Source of the DNA: Atriophallophorus winterbourni
Taxonomy: Eukaryota; Platyhelminthes; Trematoda; Plagiorchiida; Microphallidae
Length of the DNA: 64,000 bases
Reading direction: 5' to 3'
Assembly (NCBI GenBank): GCA_013407085.1
Contig: JACCGJ010006484.1
Coordinates: forward strand, 124,001-188,000
Shown here: positions 60,793 through 64,000 of the stretch, piece after piece
Layout of the letters: each line of letters opens with the position of its first letter
Position numbering within the stretch: the stretch's first letter is position 1
Notes under the pieces: model-generated
Databases searched by the model: none
What the model saw: only the letters and a program-made list of their open reading frames with translations
Told to the model about the DNA's origin: nothing
Program-made: the position numbers and the translations under genes

Positions 60793-61949
60793 CTGCAATT
60801 TCGCAAATGCAAAAACTAGAAATTTATAACATCGTTTGCTTGTCAGATAAACGAAAATTGTTTCTAAACTTTCGCAAAACAGATGCGCGACTTACATAAT
60901 AGTTGGAAATGAGCCTCAATGTTTCTAATTTTTAAGATTATTTAACGTCGATCAGTTCCAAAATAAATTATTTCAGTCTCTTGAGTATACGCCCTCTGGG
61001 AGTAAAATAACGATGGCACAAATTTGTATGAGTCCTATACACAACTGTTTACTTATAAAAGATCTCATCAAAATTCTAATAGGATTCTGAAAAATAAACC
61101 CAATTGCTATTCTGACACTAGATAATGTTTCAGGTTTTGAAATTCTGGCGCGTTAAAAATGCGCATATGAAAAACGTAAGATAGTATACTGTTAAACTTT
61201 GACCATGGATTTTTGTTGTCACAACAAAATCCCATCAATATTGGCGGTGACATTTCAATGTGCACAACCTTCATGCATCAAAATATACTCTTGCAGTTAC
61301 GCCACAAGCGTTTCATTACAATTTTACTTACGTCACCTTTCTACTACTTACATTGAAGACAATATTTACTATTCATAGAATATTGTGTGCATACAAAATC
61401 TCTCTCGTTGAACTGTAGTTGTGGCAAAGTTGAAACACCACCAGTAGATTATGATAAAATGTTTAGTAGTGAGTGTCTAGTGATAAAAAATATACAATGT
61501 ATTCGCACTCATTCTCATCCGACATTTATAACTGTTACTGGTTTGCCCAGACCGCATAATAATTAGGTTGTAATAATGATTATACTGTTTGATAATTTAA
61601 ATTCCTAGATATATTTGATAGATTTTCAGCTCAGTTCATGTGAGCGTGTTTGAAATTATCCTGTTGATATAAATTCTGCGAAATGAATCAATATTCAAGT
61701 GTGCTCAGTAGCTAAATGTAGTTTTTCAGTGTTCGGCCGATGCTTGCTGGTAAATCCGAGCACAAGATACGTGCGAAAATCCCGTCCCATAAGGCTTCGC
61801 TTCAAATGAGTCTTCAGCCTGTTGCTCTTAAAATTTTGCTAAAAATTTCAAGTTAAGCTAATACAGTAAGTTTGTATCAAGTGTCTCAAATGAAAAGATT
61901 ATTATGGAGAGTGCTGGCTCAACATTTAATTATGCTAAAAGCAACTTGC
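60793..61949 (-). other. GC-AG intron of calsyntenin-like gene
   Basis: The upstream exon ends GAAGAAG|GCAAGT, the typical strong context for a GC donor, and the frame runs into a stop soon after. The phase (1) and the split Gly codon agree with the acceptor at 60793. No repeat was recognised inside. Confidence 0.7.
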
Positions 61950-62287
61950 CTTCTTCCGGAAGAACAAATCGAATGTCAGCGAAAACGGGGACTCCGGATG
62001 TTTCAAAAGGTGGCTCGGTGATCACAACATCCGAACCCACAATCAACAACGCTGGGGGCGATTTGTCGAATGGCTGTAGTCGCGAATTAAGCCACGCTTT
62101 CTTTTCCATGTCTGCTTTGGCAATTTGCGGACGGTCTAGAATATTAACATTTTGGGGTATCCACATTGATTCGGATTGGATATCATTTGTTGGTCGTGCG
62201 ATTTCGATTGAGTGAGTAGGGTCCGGAAACTCCGGAAGAACTTTCATTTGAATTTCAGAAGTAGGTAACTCAATGACATTGGTGCAG
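61950..62287 (-). CDS. CLSTN: Calsyntenin-like protein, ectodomain exon, first seen
   Basis: 338 bases, entering in phase 2 (acceptor CTGCATTTCAG) and leaving in phase 1 (GC donor). It encodes CTNVIELPTSEIQMKVLPEF, then PPALLIVGSDVVITEPP, FETSGVPVFADIRFVLPEE. It matches the segment that follows the LNS domain in calsyntenins (CISIPEVDAYVMVL..., FESARGVTLFPDIKI in the vertebrate form). The + strand open frame 61904-62215 is a shadow. The LNS and two cadherin domains, and the start codon, should lie at higher coordinates beyond the window. Confidence 0.82.
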
Positions 62288-62689
62288 CTGAAATGCAGGT
62301 AGTTAAATCAAAAGTGCGGCCTAGGAGTTTCCAACCGTTTTGGTGAACGATTGCACATAGGTAAACATCTGATATGACCAGAAAATAATTTTTACCAAGG
62401 AATATCAACTGTAGATTTAAGCATGTGCCCAACTCGTTGCCAATAACTCAGTTTGTGGTCGAGAATCTTTGGTTTTAACAGTCGCAATGTAGTAAGTTTA
62501 TGATTACCGTAAGTCACCATAGTTTTCATTGATAATTTGATAAATATCCCTTAAGAACTACATTATAATTCTCTGTATATCTGTGGATAATAAATCCATA
62601 TAAACCAGAATATATAGCTTCAAGTGAATCGTAGTTTATTGAATATTTTCTGGTTGCTAAGATTCAAGTAGGAAGACTGGAACCTATTT

Positions 62690-62975
62690 TAAATATGTGC
62701 CGGATCGATTTGGAGGCCACATGGATACTTTTGTAGGTCAGAATTAGCCCACCATTAATGCGCCTGAGCTCTAGAGTACACAATCCGATTCGAGTCGTCG
62801 CTCAAAGAGAAGTGAATACAATTCTGCAACCATCTTAGTTGCCTTAGGATAAGCCCTCTGGAGTAGCATAATGTCTTTTTCCAACCATGGTGTTCAAGTT
62901 TCCGCTTCATAGTCCAGGACTGGGTTTATATTTGAGATGAGTACCATTGCCGAAGAAAACGTTTGAAAATTATTT
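62690..62975 (-). mobile_element. CR1-type LINE fragment
   Basis: The minus strand reads INPVLDYEAET, stop, TPWLEKDIMLLQRAYPKATKMV and AELYSLLFERRL. This parallels IRPTMEYAVEV...KIYHRATKLV in the copy at 18.0-18.1 kb. Stops break the frame. It directly abuts a LINE family 2 fragment. Confidence 0.7.
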
Positions 62976-63004
62976 ATCGTAAACTATTTGTGCTGCGTGT
63001 ACGC

Positions 63005-63500
63005 GTTTAGATGGCCTTGCATTGCAGGCTACCCCAAACACAAGTGTTCAATCGGGACAAAATGACAGCTGCTTTGTAAATCTGTTTATGAATCTCCGTG
63101 TCTAGCGAGAGGTTATGGTTGTGAAATGATGTACTGGCTCGAGCTGACAGTTTCCTACAGAGATGATAGGAAACGATACATTCCCTTGACCAATAAATGC
63201 ATCGTCGTGTACCTTGGTCTGTGCTCTCAACCGATTCAGGTTGGAAAGCTTGCCATAGCTTTGCGTGAGTAGGTAAATGCTTTCTGTTCACGTCCTCACA
63301 GTGTGTTTTAGATGCAGAGCAAAGAAAATACCGAACAGCGTCGGAGCAAGAACACACACTTGTTTGACTCCTAGGCTAATTCGAAAGGCTTCTGAACTAC
63401 AACCTGTAGAATGGACTGAGCACTTCATGCTAGAGAAGAAGAAAATAATAAGTTTGAGTAGTCTTGAGGCGCAGCTTATCAGATCAAGCATTTTGAAAAA
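63005..63500 (-). mobile_element. LINE family 2 fragment with loss of catalytic block
   Basis: The minus strand encodes MLDLISCASRLLKLI, GCSSEAFRISLGVKQ, VCVLAPTLFGIFFAL, then NLNRL, then jumps to LDTEIHKQIYKAAVILSRLN. It matches 38895-39510 of the long copy, except that the region carrying FADD (about 39190-39440) is missing or replaced by unrelated bases. Confidence 0.82.
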
Positions 63501-64000
63501 AGCGTTAGAATAATTTCAGAAACTGGTCACTGAACGGTAATTTACCAGATCCAAACGACTGCCACATTTGTAGATTGGATTGATATGTTCGGATTGCCAA
63601 GTCATCTGATGCGATTCCCCTATTTAGTGAGAGTTTATATAAATCACACAAAGGACCACAACACTTGCAAAACCTCACACTAGCCAACGTTATTCCGTCT
63701 GCAAGGCTGATCACGGTCACGATGAAGGCTATGTGTATTAGTAAAAATTACTGAATGAATGATCCACTCTAAAGAACAATCTTGAAAAATTATTGACAGT
63801 TGACCATTTTAAATCCGTTTGATTTGCGTCCCACCCAAGTAATGTTTTTCACGTAATCAAGAGTAACAGTATCGAAATAAAATCAAGTAGATGCTAATTG
63901 TCTTGAAAACAGGCAACGGCATGGGTTTTTAAATTCGAAATATATAGTGGATTTGTGTTCAAATTAAGATGTCGTATCATGTGTATTCAAAGGTATTCCT

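Larger units (their letters stand above)
62288..64000 (-). other. Intron upstream (minus sense) of first visible calsyntenin exon
   Basis: No calsyntenin exon was recognised here, so the intron appears to extend past the right edge. It contains CR1 and LINE family 2 fragments (62690-63500). Confidence 0.5.

Noticed and set aside
61904..62215. + strand 103-codon open frame
   Set aside because: Shadow of the calsyntenin-like exon on the minus strand, which has matching splice signals and phases.
1..64000. CRISPR arrays, operons, prokaryotic signals
   Set aside because: The window is clearly eukaryotic with spliceosomal introns; no such features were seen.

Overview
The window is eukaryotic, AT-rich, intron-rich and full of decayed retroelements. 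The repeat content (CR1-type LINEs, Penelope-like elements with a YIGR-type endonuclease, hammerhead-ribozyme repeats) and the style of the two host genes suggest a flatworm, most likely a digenean trematode. This is inferred from the sequence and was not checked by a database search. Only a small part of the 64 kb codes for host protein.

Host genes. (1) On the + strand, two exons (3724-5443 and 11441-12633) share a phase-1 intron of about 6 kb. They encode the C-terminal part of a TALE-class homeodomain transcription factor (MEIS/PREP-like recognition helix, Asn/Ser/Pro-rich linkers, two alanine runs). The first exon in view starts at a splice acceptor, so the gene begins outside the window or in small exons that were not seen. 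(2) On the - strand, six exons that agree in phase run from 62287 down to 53331. They encode the C-terminal part of a calsyntenin (alcadein)-like type I membrane protein: conserved membrane-proximal ectodomain, stalk, transmembrane segment and acidic tail. The cadherin and LNS domains should lie to the right of the window. One of its introns appears to be GC-AG.

Between these genes, about 13-53 kb is intergenic and rich in repeats. It holds broken copies of at least two LINE families: a CR1-type family (16.2-18.7, 36.3-36.7 and 62.7-63.0 kb), and a second APE-RT family (1-0.66 kb, 38.3-40.3, 48.6-49.1, 59.9-60.0 and 63.0-63.5 kb). It also holds two minus-strand Penelope-like element remnants (22.7-23.1 kb and 44.2-45.1 kb; the latter has an RT YMDD box and a YIGR endonuclease motif).

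The most interesting signal is an interspersed, partly palindromic repeat family whose units carry type I hammerhead-ribozyme-like motifs: CTGATGA, a short stem II with an AAACA-type loop, GAAAC, then GGTC. About ten copies or relics are visible. The one at about 29.59-29.64 kb keeps every core nucleotide and both main stems. Several copies sit in head-to-head pairs, and one forms a roughly 480-bp inverted-repeat element (27686-28167). One hammerhead relic lies just 3' of a Penelope-like ORF remnant, which fits known Penelope biology. A 246-bp CATC microsatellite abuts another hammerhead copy inside the homeobox intron.
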